A model generated the notes under the pieces. That model had not been told where the DNA came from, searched no databases, and saw only the letters and a program-made list of their open reading frames with translations. Source: a virus. Taken from it: a stretch of 55,205 nt of DNA. Below, one piece after another: positions 8,109-15,905 of this stretch. The number at the start of each line of letters is the position of its first letter. Within the stretch, counting starts at the first letter, position 1. A program made the position numbers and the translations under genes. The DNA is taken from positions 1 to 55,205 of IMG/VR virus record IMGVR_UViG_3300009509_000033; one strand, written 5' to 3'.

Positions 8109-8133
8109 CAATCCGGGCGGTACTAGGTAGTTT
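8105..8133 (+). promoter_or_regulatory. Promoter TTGACA - 17 - TAGTTT
   Basis: A perfect -35 TTGACA (8105-8110) overlaps the primase stop, with TAGTTT at 8128-8133. The start point at about 8140 coincides with an ATG at 8139 opening a five-codon frame (MPCRQ, stop at 8154-8156), a possible leader peptide ahead of the gene at 8182. It belongs to the recurrent TTGAC...GGTAG family. Confidence 0.65.
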
Positions 8134-8181
8134 GCAAGATGCCGTGTAGGCAATGATCGGCCTTGGGCCGGGAGGTGACAG

Positions 8182-8814
8182 ATGACCGTTCGGACGAATG
8201 CGGTCCAGACCTGCGACCGCTGCATGAAGCCTTTCAGCGAGAAGCACCTGAAGTCGGGCGACGCCGTGCCGGTCTTCAAGCAACGCGGGCTCGTCGTCAC
8301 GACCGGGACGAGCACGGGGGACGAGCCGAAGTTCACCGTCCTCTTCTCGTTCGACGACATGTGCCCCGACTGCCAGAAGGCGGTGGACAACCTGCTCGCC
8401 AAGGTGCGTCTCGACGCCAAGCCGGCGGCCGGGAAGAAGGGTCCCGCGAAGAAGCGCGGCTCCAAGAAGAAGAAGGAGGAGGAGAAGAAGCCTCCGACCG
8501 AGGAGTACACCGAAGGGGCTGCCGCCGAGGGCGCGGAGCCAGCCCCCGAGGACAAGGACGCTCCCCCGCCCAAGGAGGAGACCGAGCCCGCCGAGACACC
8601 TCCAGCCGAGGCCAAGAGTGAGGAGCCTACCCCGGAGCCCCCGGCAGAGGAGCCGGCGGAAAGCTCCGGAGGGAACGGCGCGGAAGCGGCTTCCGAGCCG
8701 GACACGTCCAACCTGATCGAGGACCCCTCGACGGGCGACAAGTACGACCCCGAGACCGGCGAGGTCGTGGTTCGAGGAAACAAGGACGGGGCGCCCGAAA
8801 AGCACCCCTTCTGA
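8182..8814 (+). CDS. Zinc-finger protein with long acidic/proline-rich tail
   Basis: 210 residues. Two CxxC pairs (CDRCMK near 11-16, CPDC near 61-64) frame a small zinc-binding domain. A Lys-rich stretch (about 80-100) follows, then about 90 residues rich in Pro, Ala and Glu, probably disordered. The end, APEKHPF, resembles a degenerate SSB-type tip. GGGAGGTGA precedes the ATG. With the SSB-like gene directly downstream it is probably part of the replication or repair apparatus; exact function unknown. Confidence 0.7.
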   Translation: MTVRTNAVQTCDRCMKPFSEKHLKSGDAVPVFKQRGLVVTTGTSTGDEPKFTVLFSFDDMCPDCQKAVDNLLAKVRLDAKPAAGKKGPAKKRGSKKKKEEEKKPPTEEYTEGAAAEGAEPAPEDKDAPPPKEETEPAETPPAEAKSEEPTPEPPAEEPAESSGGNGAEAASEPDTSNLIEDPSTGDKYDPETGEVVVRGNKDGAPEKHPF

Positions 8815-8862
8815 TAGGCCGGGTGGCCAAGTCAACGATCGTGTGATCGGGAGGATGAAGCG

Positions 8863-9657
8863 ATGAGCGGATCATGGTACGAAACTGGTTTCGACGGGAT
8901 CGCCGGAGAGGAGCAGCGCCTCGATGAGGCTCAAGGCCCTCACCGGCTGTGGATTCCCGGCGGGGCGGGCAAGGACGTCGTGTGGGTGGACGACGATCCG
9001 GTGTGCGTCTACGAGCACAACCCCAAGATGAACGGCAACTACCGCAACTGGCTCACCTGCCAGCAGGGAGTTTACGACGAGGTGGTGTGCTGCCAGAAGC
9101 TCGGTCCCAAGAGCCGGTACTACGTCGGCTACCTGACCGGCGTGGACTGCACCCTGTGGAAGGACCAGCGCGGGAACGAGCACCAGTACGAGATGCGACT
9201 CGTGCCGATGAAGCTGAGGTCCCTCAAGAAGTTCCGCCGGAAGAAGGAAGACCGGGGAAAGATGGCCGGCACGATGTGGACGATGAACCGCGAGGACGAC
9301 AACGCGGCCAGCATCGGCGACGACTGGGACTTCCAGCGTGACGTGGACATGGCGAAGATGTTCGATTTCGTCAACTACCGTGGCACGCTCCTGTCCGAGA
9401 TGTGGGACCAGGCTGAGGGAGACCCAGAGGCCATGGCGCGCGTCCAGCGGATCTTCCAGATCAAGCCGGACGAGGAGGGCAAGCTCCCTCGCATCGTGGC
9501 GCCGTTCAACTACATGAAGGTCTTGGAGCCGAAGGCCCCGAAGGACATGCGATTGATCCTCGGCGCCGTCCAAGAGGACGACGACGATGACCGGCGCTCC
9601 TCGGGTTCGTCGGGTGGGCGGGGAGGGGCCGCGAAGCAGGACGACGTTCCGTTCTAG
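8863..9657 (+). CDS. Single-stranded DNA-binding protein-like
   Basis: 264 residues. The N-terminal 200 residues contain many aromatic and charged residues (RLWIPGGAGKDVVWVDDDP, CVYEHNPKMNGNYRNW, several Cys), as in phage-specific SSB folds. The C-terminus is a Gly/Ser linker and acidic run closing with KQDDVPF, the classic SSB protein-interaction tip. It should coat ssDNA and recruit partners at the fork; the DnaB-like helicase has a matching tip. Function is inferred mainly from the tail and neighbourhood. Confidence 0.7.
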   Translation: MSGSWYETGFDGIAGEEQRLDEAQGPHRLWIPGGAGKDVVWVDDDPVCVYEHNPKMNGNYRNWLTCQQGVYDEVVCCQKLGPKSRYYVGYLTGVDCTLWKDQRGNEHQYEMRLVPMKLRSLKKFRRKKEDRGKMAGTMWTMNREDDNAASIGDDWDFQRDVDMAKMFDFVNYRGTLLSEMWDQAEGDPEAMARVQRIFQIKPDEEGKLPRIVAPFNYMKVLEPKAPKDMRLILGAVQEDDDDDRRSSGSSGGRGGAAKQDDVPF

Positions 9658-9978
9658 GCCCCGAAGGACGACGGTGATAGAGGTGGCGCTCTCCCACCTT
9701 CCCCGGCCCGGCCATTCGGGGAGAAGCCGTAGGCAGGGAGCGAATACAAATGGCGCAAGCCCCCGCGCCTTCCACGGATCGGCCATTCGAGGAGAAGCGG
9801 GATACCGCAGGGGGCACTTGGAATCGGGCAGGAGTCGAGGGCGAGGAACAGTGGTGGGGCAACCGCGCCATGGAGCGGCCACCCGGCCCCCTCGCTAGCG
9901 GGGATCACTGGGCGACTCCAGCGGTGGGTCCGGGTGGAGGCACCGCACCCCTAGCGACAATTGGTCGCAGGAGAGACA
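9658..9978 (+). other. Intergenic region with a repeat, hairpin and palindrome
   Basis: About 320 bp without a certain gene. It contains a direct repeat GGCCATTCGrGGAGAAGC at 9708-9725 and 9780-9797 (72 bp apart), a small TCCCCG/CGGGGA hairpin after the SSB-like gene, and the palindromic GCGACAATTGGTCGC at 9954-9968 just before the next ATG. An open frame upstream of 9979 (from ATG 9750) exists but has poorer codon character. It is probably a control region. Confidence 0.4.
9954..9968. promoter_or_regulatory. Palindromic operator candidate, copy 1
   Basis: GCGAC-AATTG-GTCGC lies 10 bp before the ATG at 9979, adjoining an AGGAGAG ribosome binding site. The identical 15 bp occurs in opposite orientation at 40693-40707 before another gene. 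It may be a repressor site or a translation-controlling hairpin. Confidence 0.4.
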
Positions 9979-10217
9979 TGGACGACTCGGCTCCCAAACT
10001 CCAGTTCGTCCGGCTCCACCTTGGAGAGCACCGGATGGATGTGGTCCTACACGATCCTGTCCTCGGAGATCGTCGGCTGATTCGCTACGAGTGGCACGCC
10101 AAGGAAGCGACCGATGTGCCTCCCGATGGCTGGTACAACACCGTGCTCGGAGAGGTTCGGTTCCAGCGGGGCCAAGAGTTGCAGAAGCGGACCGGGCGAT
10201 TCATCCCGAGGGGGTAG
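9979..10217 (+). CDS. Small hypothetical protein before the SF2 helicase
   Basis: 79 residues from ATG 9979, chosen for the AGGAGAG site just upstream; an in-frame ATG at 9750 would give 155 residues with a low-complexity Pro/Gly-rich extension. The body (VRLHLGEHRMDVVLHDP...YNTVLGEVRFQRG) looks like a compact beta-rich domain. It ends three bases before the GTG of the helicase gene, so the two are co-translated. Function unknown. Confidence 0.6.
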
Positions 10218-10219
10218 CA

Positions 10220-11560
10220 GTGGACGTTACGGTAGACGGGTGGGCGTGGCTCCCCAAGTCAGACCTCACCCCTGACCAGATCGTGAACCTGGAGCAGATG
10301 CTCACGGTTCACCCTCAGAAGGTCGGGGACTATCCGGGCGATGAGCCCCTTCCCATTCCCCTGTACGCGCATGATGGGAAGGAACGATTCGGAGTTCCGC
10401 GCGAGTTCTTTTTCAGCAACCGTAGGGCCGTCCACAACGTCCGCATGGATGTCACCGAGGGTTCGACGGAGTGGTGGCCAGCGGAGTTTGTCGGCACCCT
10501 TCGTTCGGAGCAGCGTGTGGCTGTGAACGAGGTCGTCTCCTTGTTCCGGGCAGGGCGGCTCGGAGGCATCGTTCAGGCGAAGCCAGGGTGGGGAAAGACG
10601 GTCGCCGCGCTCGCCATCGCTGCGGAGATGGGCCTCCCCACGCTCGTCGTGGTCCACAAGGAGTTCCTGATGGACCAGTGGACCGAGCGCATCGAGAAGT
10701 TCCTTCCGGCTGCGAAGATCGGCCGCGTCCAACAGAACGAGTGCGACTTCCTCGGGAAGACCATCGTCATGGGCATGGTGCACTCGCTTGGAGGGGACCA
10801 GCCCTATCCTGACGCTCTGTGGGAGTGGCCAGGGCTCCTCATGGTGGACGAGTGCCACCGCATCGGAGCCCGCACGTGGGCGCCCGTACCACCACGATTC
10901 TCGGCCAAGTACAGGCTCGGCTTCACTGCGACGCCTCGGCGCAAGGACGGAGCTGACAACGTGTTCTGGCAGCACATCGGCCCGATCGTCTTCGCCGGGA
11001 AAGAGGAGCGACTGAAGCCGGTGATCAAGCGGGTGTGGACCAAGTTCAAACTCGTGAAGACGGACCGCTTCAATCCGCATCTCGCTCCGAAGGCCCTCAT
11101 CACGAGGTTCTTGGTCAAGAGCCGACACCGGAACGACCTGATCATCGAACAGCTCATCGCCGCTGTGACGGCTGGCAGGAAGATCCTCGTGCTCAGCGAA
11201 CGGCTTCAGCATCTCCAGGACATGGAGAACCTGCTTCGGAAGCTGTGGCCGGCGGTCGTTGGGCCTGTCTCCATCGGACAGTACGTCGGAGGTCGAACGA
11301 AGGAGCAACTCGAACGAGCGGCGCAGGCCCGGGTCATCTTCGCCACGATTCAGTACGCGGCAGAGGGGCTCGACATTCCGGCGCTCGACACGCTGTTTCT
11401 CACGACCCCGATGAGCGATGTGGAGCAGGCTGTGGGTCGAATCCAGAGGCCGTTTCATGACAAGAAGGACCCGATCGTCGTGGACTTTCGAGACGACGCT
11501 ATCCCCATGTTCGAGGCGATGGGAGGAAAGCGGGATCGCTTCTACAGGAAGGTGACTTGA
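10220..11560 (+). CDS. Superfamily 2 DNA helicase, XPB/UvsW-like
   Basis: 446 residues from GTG 10220 with GAGGGGG upstream; this start is preferred because a longer frame from 10091 overlaps the previous gene. Motif I is AKPGWGKTV near 119-127, motif II VDECHR near 210-215 (DECH), motif III FTATP near 235, and motif VI QAVGRIQRP near 398-406. This is an SF2 ATPase like XPB/RAD25 and phage UvsW-type branch-migration helicases. Next to the RecA-like, RuvC-like and nuclease genes, a recombination or fork-remodelling role is likely. Confidence 0.88.
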   Translation: MDVTVDGWAWLPKSDLTPDQIVNLEQMLTVHPQKVGDYPGDEPLPIPLYAHDGKERFGVPREFFFSNRRAVHNVRMDVTEGSTEWWPAEFVGTLRSEQRVAVNEVVSLFRAGRLGGIVQAKPGWGKTVAALAIAAEMGLPTLVVVHKEFLMDQWTERIEKFLPAAKIGRVQQNECDFLGKTIVMGMVHSLGGDQPYPDALWEWPGLLMVDECHRIGARTWAPVPPRFSAKYRLGFTATPRRKDGADNVFWQHIGPIVFAGKEERLKPVIKRVWTKFKLVKTDRFNPHLAPKALITRFLVKSRHRNDLIIEQLIAAVTAGRKILVLSERLQHLQDMENLLRKLWPAVVGPVSIGQYVGGRTKEQLERAAQARVIFATIQYAAEGLDIPALDTLFLTTPMSDVEQAVGRIQRPFHDKKDPIVVDFRDDAIPMFEAMGGKRDRFYRKVT

Positions 11561-11584
11561 CAATCGGGGCTTATTTGGTAGAGG
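11557..11584 (+). promoter_or_regulatory. Promoter TTGACA - 16 - TAGAGG
   Basis: TTGACA (11557-11562) overlaps the helicase stop, and TAGAGG lies at 11579-11584. The predicted start is about 11591, next to the ATG at 11592, so the transcript would be leaderless or nearly so. The -35 and spacer start (TTGACAATC) match the promoter at 8105. Confidence 0.55.
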
Positions 11585-11591
11585 TTCTGGT

Positions 11592-12413
11592 ATGCCTCGG
11601 GCCTCGAAAGCTCAGGACTACTTTCAGGAGTGGTACGACGACAACCGCGATGAGTTGAACCAGCGGCGCCGCGAGAGGTACGCGAAGGACCCCGAGTACC
11701 GGCAGAAGGTACAGCAGTGGAACAGGGAAGCCAGAGCGAGGCGTCGGAAGGAGTCCGAGAAAGAGGATCGGAAGGCGAAGAGGGCTGTGAAGATCGGAAC
11801 GATAGGGGCGTGGAAGACCGTCGAGATCGAGGTGGACGGCGTGAAGGTCCGCATGTTCACCATCGGAGCCCTGGCCCGAGCGACCGGGAAGGGCATCTCC
11901 ACGATCCGTGTCTGGGAGAGGAATGGGACGCTCCCAGAGACCCCGTACCGCTCGAAGAAGGGCGACCGGCTCTACACCCTGGAGATGGTCGAGGCGATTC
12001 AACGGGCGCTTCGCCAGGCTGGAAAACTCGACATCGGCGTTCTGAAGGAGAAGAGGCGCCCGACCTACGTGGAGAGAGCCGTCCGGTTCAAGGGCAAGAA
12101 GAAGCCAGTCCGGATGAGGCTCTACAAGGTCGGGACGCTCGCGAAGGCTGTCAACCGGACGGTGGTGGCGCTCACGCAGATGGAGAAGCGCGGGGTGCTG
12201 CCGAAGACACCGCTCGCCGCATCCTCTCTGGAGTACCGACTCTACACGCTCGACATGATCGAGGTCGTGCAGAAGGCGTTCGACAAGAGAGGAGGTGTGA
12301 TTCGAGGGCAGTCCGAATGGGAAGATTTCCACGATGAGATCGTGGATGGATGGACGAGACTAGGAGTCATGAGCGCGAGGTTGGACGATGAAAGCGAAGG
12401 CAGTCAAGGATGA
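11592..12413 (+). CDS. DNA-binding protein with two MerR-like HTH domains
   Basis: 273 residues. The N-terminal 65 residues are highly charged and helical. Two winged HTH domains of MerR type follow: FTIGALARATGKGISTIRVW at about 90-109, ending LYTLEMVEAIQRAL, and YKVGTLAKAVNRTVVALTQM at about 178-197, ending LYTLDMIEVVQKAF. The repeated GxLAxAxxxxxxxxxxxExxGxLPxTP...YRLYTLxM pattern indicates an internal duplication. It is probably a transcription regulator or DNA-architecture protein; it has no sensor domain. It overlaps the next gene by 26 bp. Confidence 0.75.
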   Translation: MPRASKAQDYFQEWYDDNRDELNQRRRERYAKDPEYRQKVQQWNREARARRRKESEKEDRKAKRAVKIGTIGAWKTVEIEVDGVKVRMFTIGALARATGKGISTIRVWERNGTLPETPYRSKKGDRLYTLEMVEAIQRALRQAGKLDIGVLKEKRRPTYVERAVRFKGKKKPVRMRLYKVGTLAKAVNRTVVALTQMEKRGVLPKTPLAASSLEYRLYTLDMIEVVQKAFDKRGGVIRGQSEWEDFHDEIVDGWTRLGVMSARLDDESEGSQG

Positions 12414-12837
12414 CCACCCCACGGTGGAGGGGCAGGTCGAGAAGGACCGTGAGTCCGTTCAAGAGACGTTGACGGAGGCCGTCGGAGGCCCTGTCCACAT
12501 GGAGCCGATCGTGCTCACGGTGCGTCGGCAATACAAGCACAGTGGGGACCTGGTGGTCGACCCCGAAGAGGAGGTCGAGGAGATCGCGGTGCAGGACTTC
12601 CACGTGGACCCTGCCCATGCGAGCCTCCGGGTGAACCACACGCTGAACCTCGGGAACTTCTGGTCCCTGTCGGTTCAAGTCGGGCTCGACGCGCCCCACT
12701 ACCGCGAGGAGCACAAGGAGGCGTGGGAGTTTGTGGCCAAGACGGTCGCCGAGCGTCTCTTGGAGCAGATCGAGGCCGGCAAGGAACGTGCTTCTGAACT
12801 CCGGAAGAAGCGTGGGACGGGCTCGAACCTGTTCTAG
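12388..12837 (+). CDS. Hypothetical protein upstream of the RecA-like gene
   Basis: 149 residues. The N-terminus is acidic and helical, the middle beta-rich (HASLRVNHTLNLGNFWSLSVQVG near 75-97), and the last 40 residues helical and basic, ending in GTGSNLF. It starts inside the end of the MerR-like gene and ends 9 bp before the recombinase gene, so all three are co-expressed. It may be a recombination mediator or accessory factor by position only. Confidence 0.65.
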   Translation: MKAKAVKDDHPTVEGQVEKDRESVQETLTEAVGGPVHMEPIVLTVRRQYKHSGDLVVDPEEEVEEIAVQDFHVDPAHASLRVNHTLNLGNFWSLSVQVGLDAPHYREEHKEAWEFVAKTVAERLLEQIEAGKERASELRKKRGTGSNLF

Positions 12838-12846
12838 GAGGCACGA

Positions 12847-13953
12847 ATGGCGAAGACGGTTGATCGCTTCAAGGCGCTCATGGCGAGCGACCTGATAGCG
12901 AAGATCAAGAAGAAGCACGGGGCGAACATCCTCACGCCGGCCGACGAGTTTCGGATTCAGAGGGTGCCTCGAATCCCCACGGGCATCTTCTTTCTCGACT
13001 ACGCGCTCGGGGGAGGCGGCTTCCCGGCTGGGAGGACGAACATCGTCTGGGGGCACAAGAGCACGGGCAAGACCGTCATCTGCCTTCGGACCATGGGCAA
13101 CGCTCAGAGGCTCTGCGCCAACTGCTACACGTTCCCGGACGAGGAGACGGGGAAGTGCCAGTGTGGCGACTTCCGTGAGACCATCTGCTCATTCCTGGAC
13201 GTCGAGGGCTCATGGGACCAGGACTGGGCACGGCTCCACGGCGTGAACACGGAGAGGGTCATCTTGTCGGTTCCGGAATACGCCGAGCAAACTCTCGACA
13301 TCGCCGAGGCGTTGCTCCGGTCCGGGGAGGTGGACTTCCTCGTCATTGACTCGCTCGCCTTCCTCACGCCCGCGAAGGAGATCGAGGAGTCCACGGCGAA
13401 GGCCCTTCAGGCTGAGCAGGCTCGGGCTCTCGGCCGAGGCATCCGCAAGTTCGTGGCGGCCCTGAATCATATGGGCAATGTGACGGGAAGGCGCCCGACG
13501 CTGATCTTCACGAACCAGATTCGGATGAAGGTCGGGCTCCTGTTCGGGAACCCTGAGACACAGCCCGGCGGGTACGCCCCGGGCTTCTCCGCCACGACCG
13601 AGATCAAGACGTTCGGCGGAAAGTACGAGATGGACGAGGTGACCGGCCGACCCATCCATGTGGACATGAGCTACCGGGTCGAGAAGAACAAGTCCGCCGG
13701 AGCGAAGATCGAAGGTGAGTGGCGACTCATGCTGGCCGACACCGCGATCAAGAAGAAGGGCGAGATCTATGAGGAGCCCGCCATGGTGGACATGGGGATC
13801 AAGATCGGGCTCGTCGAGAAGGACGGGAACGGCTGGGTATGCCTCGGAGAGAAGTACCGATCGAAAGCTCTCCTGGTCACAGCGATGGTGGAGAACGCGG
13901 CCCTGAAGAGGCAGTACGGGGACACGTTGATGGGCGTCTTGACGGCGGGGTAG
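12847..13953 (+). CDS. RecA/UvsX-like recombinase with four-cysteine insertion
   Basis: 368 residues, CTAGGAGG site upstream. It has Walker A GHKSTGKT at about 68-75, Walker B VDFLVIDSLAF near 163-173, and a FTNQIR segment near 221-226 as in RecA. Right after the Walker A helix an insertion carries CANC (about 90-93) and CQC (about 104-106), a probable zinc knuckle absent from E. coli RecA and T4 UvsX as I know them. It should form filaments on ssDNA for strand exchange. RuvC-like, nuclease and SF2 helicase neighbours support a recombination module. Confidence 0.85.
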   Translation: MAKTVDRFKALMASDLIAKIKKKHGANILTPADEFRIQRVPRIPTGIFFLDYALGGGGFPAGRTNIVWGHKSTGKTVICLRTMGNAQRLCANCYTFPDEETGKCQCGDFRETICSFLDVEGSWDQDWARLHGVNTERVILSVPEYAEQTLDIAEALLRSGEVDFLVIDSLAFLTPAKEIEESTAKALQAEQARALGRGIRKFVAALNHMGNVTGRRPTLIFTNQIRMKVGLLFGNPETQPGGYAPGFSATTEIKTFGGKYEMDEVTGRPIHVDMSYRVEKNKSAGAKIEGEWRLMLADTAIKKKGEIYEEPAMVDMGIKIGLVEKDGNGWVCLGEKYRSKALLVTAMVENAALKRQYGDTLMGVLTAG

Positions 13954-13994
13954 ACGGACCGCGACCGAAGACGTTCGACTCCAACTATGACCGG

Positions 13995-14342
13995 GTGAAG
14001 AAGTCGACTCGCGAGGAGCGCAAGGTCGCGAAGCGTCTTGGCGGACGCACGCACAAGCGCTCTGGCGGTCTCCCCTGGTCCAAGCACGACTCGACGACGG
14101 CGCAGGGTGACGTTACCACCCCTGACCTCCACATAGAGCACAAGCGGGCAGAGCCCGACACCAAGTCGATAGGGGTCACCCGGGCGTGGCTCGCCAAGGT
14201 GAGCGAGGGCGCGCGACGGCGGATGAAGACGCCGGCCATGGTGCTCCACTACGAGAAGGCCACTGGGCACGCCGAGGACTGGCTCATGATGCCTCTGGAC
14301 GTAGCCGAGCGCCTTCTGGCGGTGCTCAGGGAGGACGAATGA
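13995..14342 (+). CDS. Small PD-(D/E)XK-type nuclease candidate
   Basis: About 115 residues from the first in-frame start after the recombinase stop (GTG 13995). The core GDVTTPDLHIEHKRAEP near 36-52 has the P-D...E-x-K arrangement of PD-(D/E)XK nucleases. A basic N-terminus (RKVAKRLGGRTHKRSGG) recalls resolvase-like phage nucleases. No good Shine-Dalgarno lies before 13995, and the frame is open upstream into the recombinase gene, so a frameshifted fusion or unusual start is possible. It ends with ATGA into the next gene. Confidence 0.6.
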   Translation: MKKSTREERKVAKRLGGRTHKRSGGLPWSKHDSTTAQGDVTTPDLHIEHKRAEPDTKSIGVTRAWLAKVSEGARRRMKTPAMVLHYEKATGHAEDWLMMPLDVAERLLAVLREDE

Positions 14343-14689
14343 CGGGCAAGCCCATGCTGCTCCGGGACCTTGAACGGCTGCGCCCACACCTCCGGGTCCC
14401 GGCTTTCGATCGTGTGCGAGTGATCCTCGGAGCCAGCGAGAGCAATCTCCGTGTGGACTTAGAGTGCATCGCCTGTGAGGAGTTGCTAGAATGGGACGCT
14501 CACAAAGGGTGGTGGGTGTGTCCCGGCTGCCAACAGGAGACGACGGACCGGGAGGGCGCCGACCTCCTTCGGGCCTGCCATAAGGGGCTCGGAGAGGTTC
14601 TGGGCGAGACGGATGGTGGTGGGACCAAGGATGAGGGAAGGGGTATCGGACGATGGCTACGGAAAGCGATGGGGATCTCCGACGACTGA
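14339..14689 (+). CDS. Zinc-ribbon hypothetical protein
   Basis: 116 residues; the start overlaps the previous stop (ATGA). The middle holds CIAC and CPGC pairs about 20 residues apart (C-x2-C...WWVCPGC), a zinc ribbon. The C-terminus is Gly/Lys-rich. Position between two nuclease genes suggests DNA metabolism, but no family is recognised. Confidence 0.7.
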   Translation: MTGKPMLLRDLERLRPHLRVPAFDRVRVILGASESNLRVDLECIACEELLEWDAHKGWWVCPGCQQETTDREGADLLRACHKGLGEVLGETDGGGTKDEGRGIGRWLRKAMGISDD

Positions 14690-15498
14690 TCAGTGAGGCT
14701 ATCCCAGAGGAGCGGGACAAGCCTCCGCTCACCAAGGACATGTGGATTCGGGTCTCCGGGCTCGCGATGGTGTGCGGGCGGGAGGAGGTGCTCTGCGCTC
14801 GCGACGGGCGCTCTCGTGAGGACAACGTAGACGCTGACCTCATGATGATCTTCGAGCACGGGCACGGGCTCCACTGGGACCTCCAGAACCGCATCCTCCC
14901 CCTGACGAAAACTCTCTACGGACGTTGGCTCTGCGGACATTGCGGGTCGTACCACGGCGGTCGAGACGAGTGGGACACGACCGAGATGGCCGAGTTCGCC
15001 GAGTCGCAGATCCTCCGGCCGGCTACGTGTCCGACCTGCGGGGCGGCCATGACGCCGGACATGAGCCTCTACCACGAGCAGTGGATCAAGGACCCGAAGT
15101 ACCGTCTCGCGGGCCACCCAGACGGCTTCCTGCGGCTCCCAGGGATGCCTGGGCTCGGGGTCCTGGAGGTGAAGTCGATCAGCCCTCGGGGCGCCTATGA
15201 GGTCCGCAACTGCGCGAAGCTCGACCATGTGGTGCAGGCGCAGTGCTACATGTGGATGACCGGGTGCCGCTGGGGCAAGGTGCTCTACTGGGACAAGGGC
15301 ACGGTAGGGATGAAGGGCCTCATCGAGCACACGGTCGAGTACGACGAGGACCACGTGGAGGCCATGCAGAACCTCGTTCGGGACATCTGGGCCGGCATCG
15401 AGGGAGGAAAGCTCCCTGAGCGCATCTGCGGCTCTCCGGATTGCAAGAGGGCCGACCTGTGCTCCTCGGTCGCGAGGTGTTTCGAGGAGCCGGCATGA
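14653..15498 (+). CDS. Cas4/RecB-like PD-(D/E)XK exonuclease
   Basis: 281 residues. The core GHPDGFLRL...LGVLEVKSIS at about 155-178 supplies the D, E and K of the RecB-family nuclease, with QAQCYMW downstream as the conserved Gln motif. Cys pairs (CGHC near 94-97, CPTC near 126-129) and C-terminal Cys residues (CGSPDCKRADLC) could bind zinc or an Fe-S cluster as in Cas4. It starts 36 bp inside the previous gene. It probably resects DNA ends for recombination. Confidence 0.78.
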   Translation: MATESDGDLRRLISEAIPEERDKPPLTKDMWIRVSGLAMVCGREEVLCARDGRSREDNVDADLMMIFEHGHGLHWDLQNRILPLTKTLYGRWLCGHCGSYHGGRDEWDTTEMAEFAESQILRPATCPTCGAAMTPDMSLYHEQWIKDPKYRLAGHPDGFLRLPGMPGLGVLEVKSISPRGAYEVRNCAKLDHVVQAQCYMWMTGCRWGKVLYWDKGTVGMKGLIEHTVEYDEDHVEAMQNLVRDIWAGIEGGKLPERICGSPDCKRADLCSSVARCFEEPA

Positions 15499-15905
15499 AG
15501 ACGATCATCGACGACCCGGCCTTTCTCCAAGTCCAGCCCGTTCGGCCCGTCTACCTGGACCCGCTGCTCCTTCGTCCGCTTGCCCCGGCCCTGTGGGGCA
15601 TCTCCTGTTCGATGTGCGACAAGCGGCAGTCGGTCTGGGAACTTCCTTCCGTCAAGCGTGGGGAGCCCGTCTGCTCTCTGTGCTGGCTCTACGAGTCGGA
15701 GTGGGGGAAGGGCGTTCGTGAGGACATCGACGCACTCGTTCGCGCTGTCGAGGTCCACAAGGGGGAGATCTTCAGGAAGACAGACGACGGCCGCCTCTGG
15801 TCCTGTCGGGACGCGGATCGTATCCTCGGGTCGATAGCGGTGACCTCGCGCATCGTTCGGCAACGGGTGAGGTTAGACATGCTCGGAGGGGACGATGAGC
15901 CGTGA
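15495..15905 (+). CDS. Hypothetical protein with zinc-binding CxxC pairs
   Basis: 136 residues from ATG 15495 (ATGA overlap, GAGGAG upstream). A CSMC...CSLC pair set near 37-62 suggests a treble-clef or ribbon. The rest is helical and basic. It sits between the RecB-like nuclease and RuvC-like genes and overlaps the latter by 11 bp. Function unknown; probably part of the recombination module. Confidence 0.68.
   Translation: MKTIIDDPAFLQVQPVRPVYLDPLLLRPLAPALWGISCSMCDKRQSVWELPSVKRGEPVCSLCWLYESEWGKGVREDIDALVRAVEVHKGEIFRKTDDGRLWSCRDADRILGSIAVTSRIVRQRVRLDMLGGDDEP

Noticed and set aside
10091-10219. Extended N-terminus for the SF2 helicase
   Set aside because: It overlaps the preceding gene completely in another frame; GTG 10220 has a good ribosome binding site right after the previous stop.
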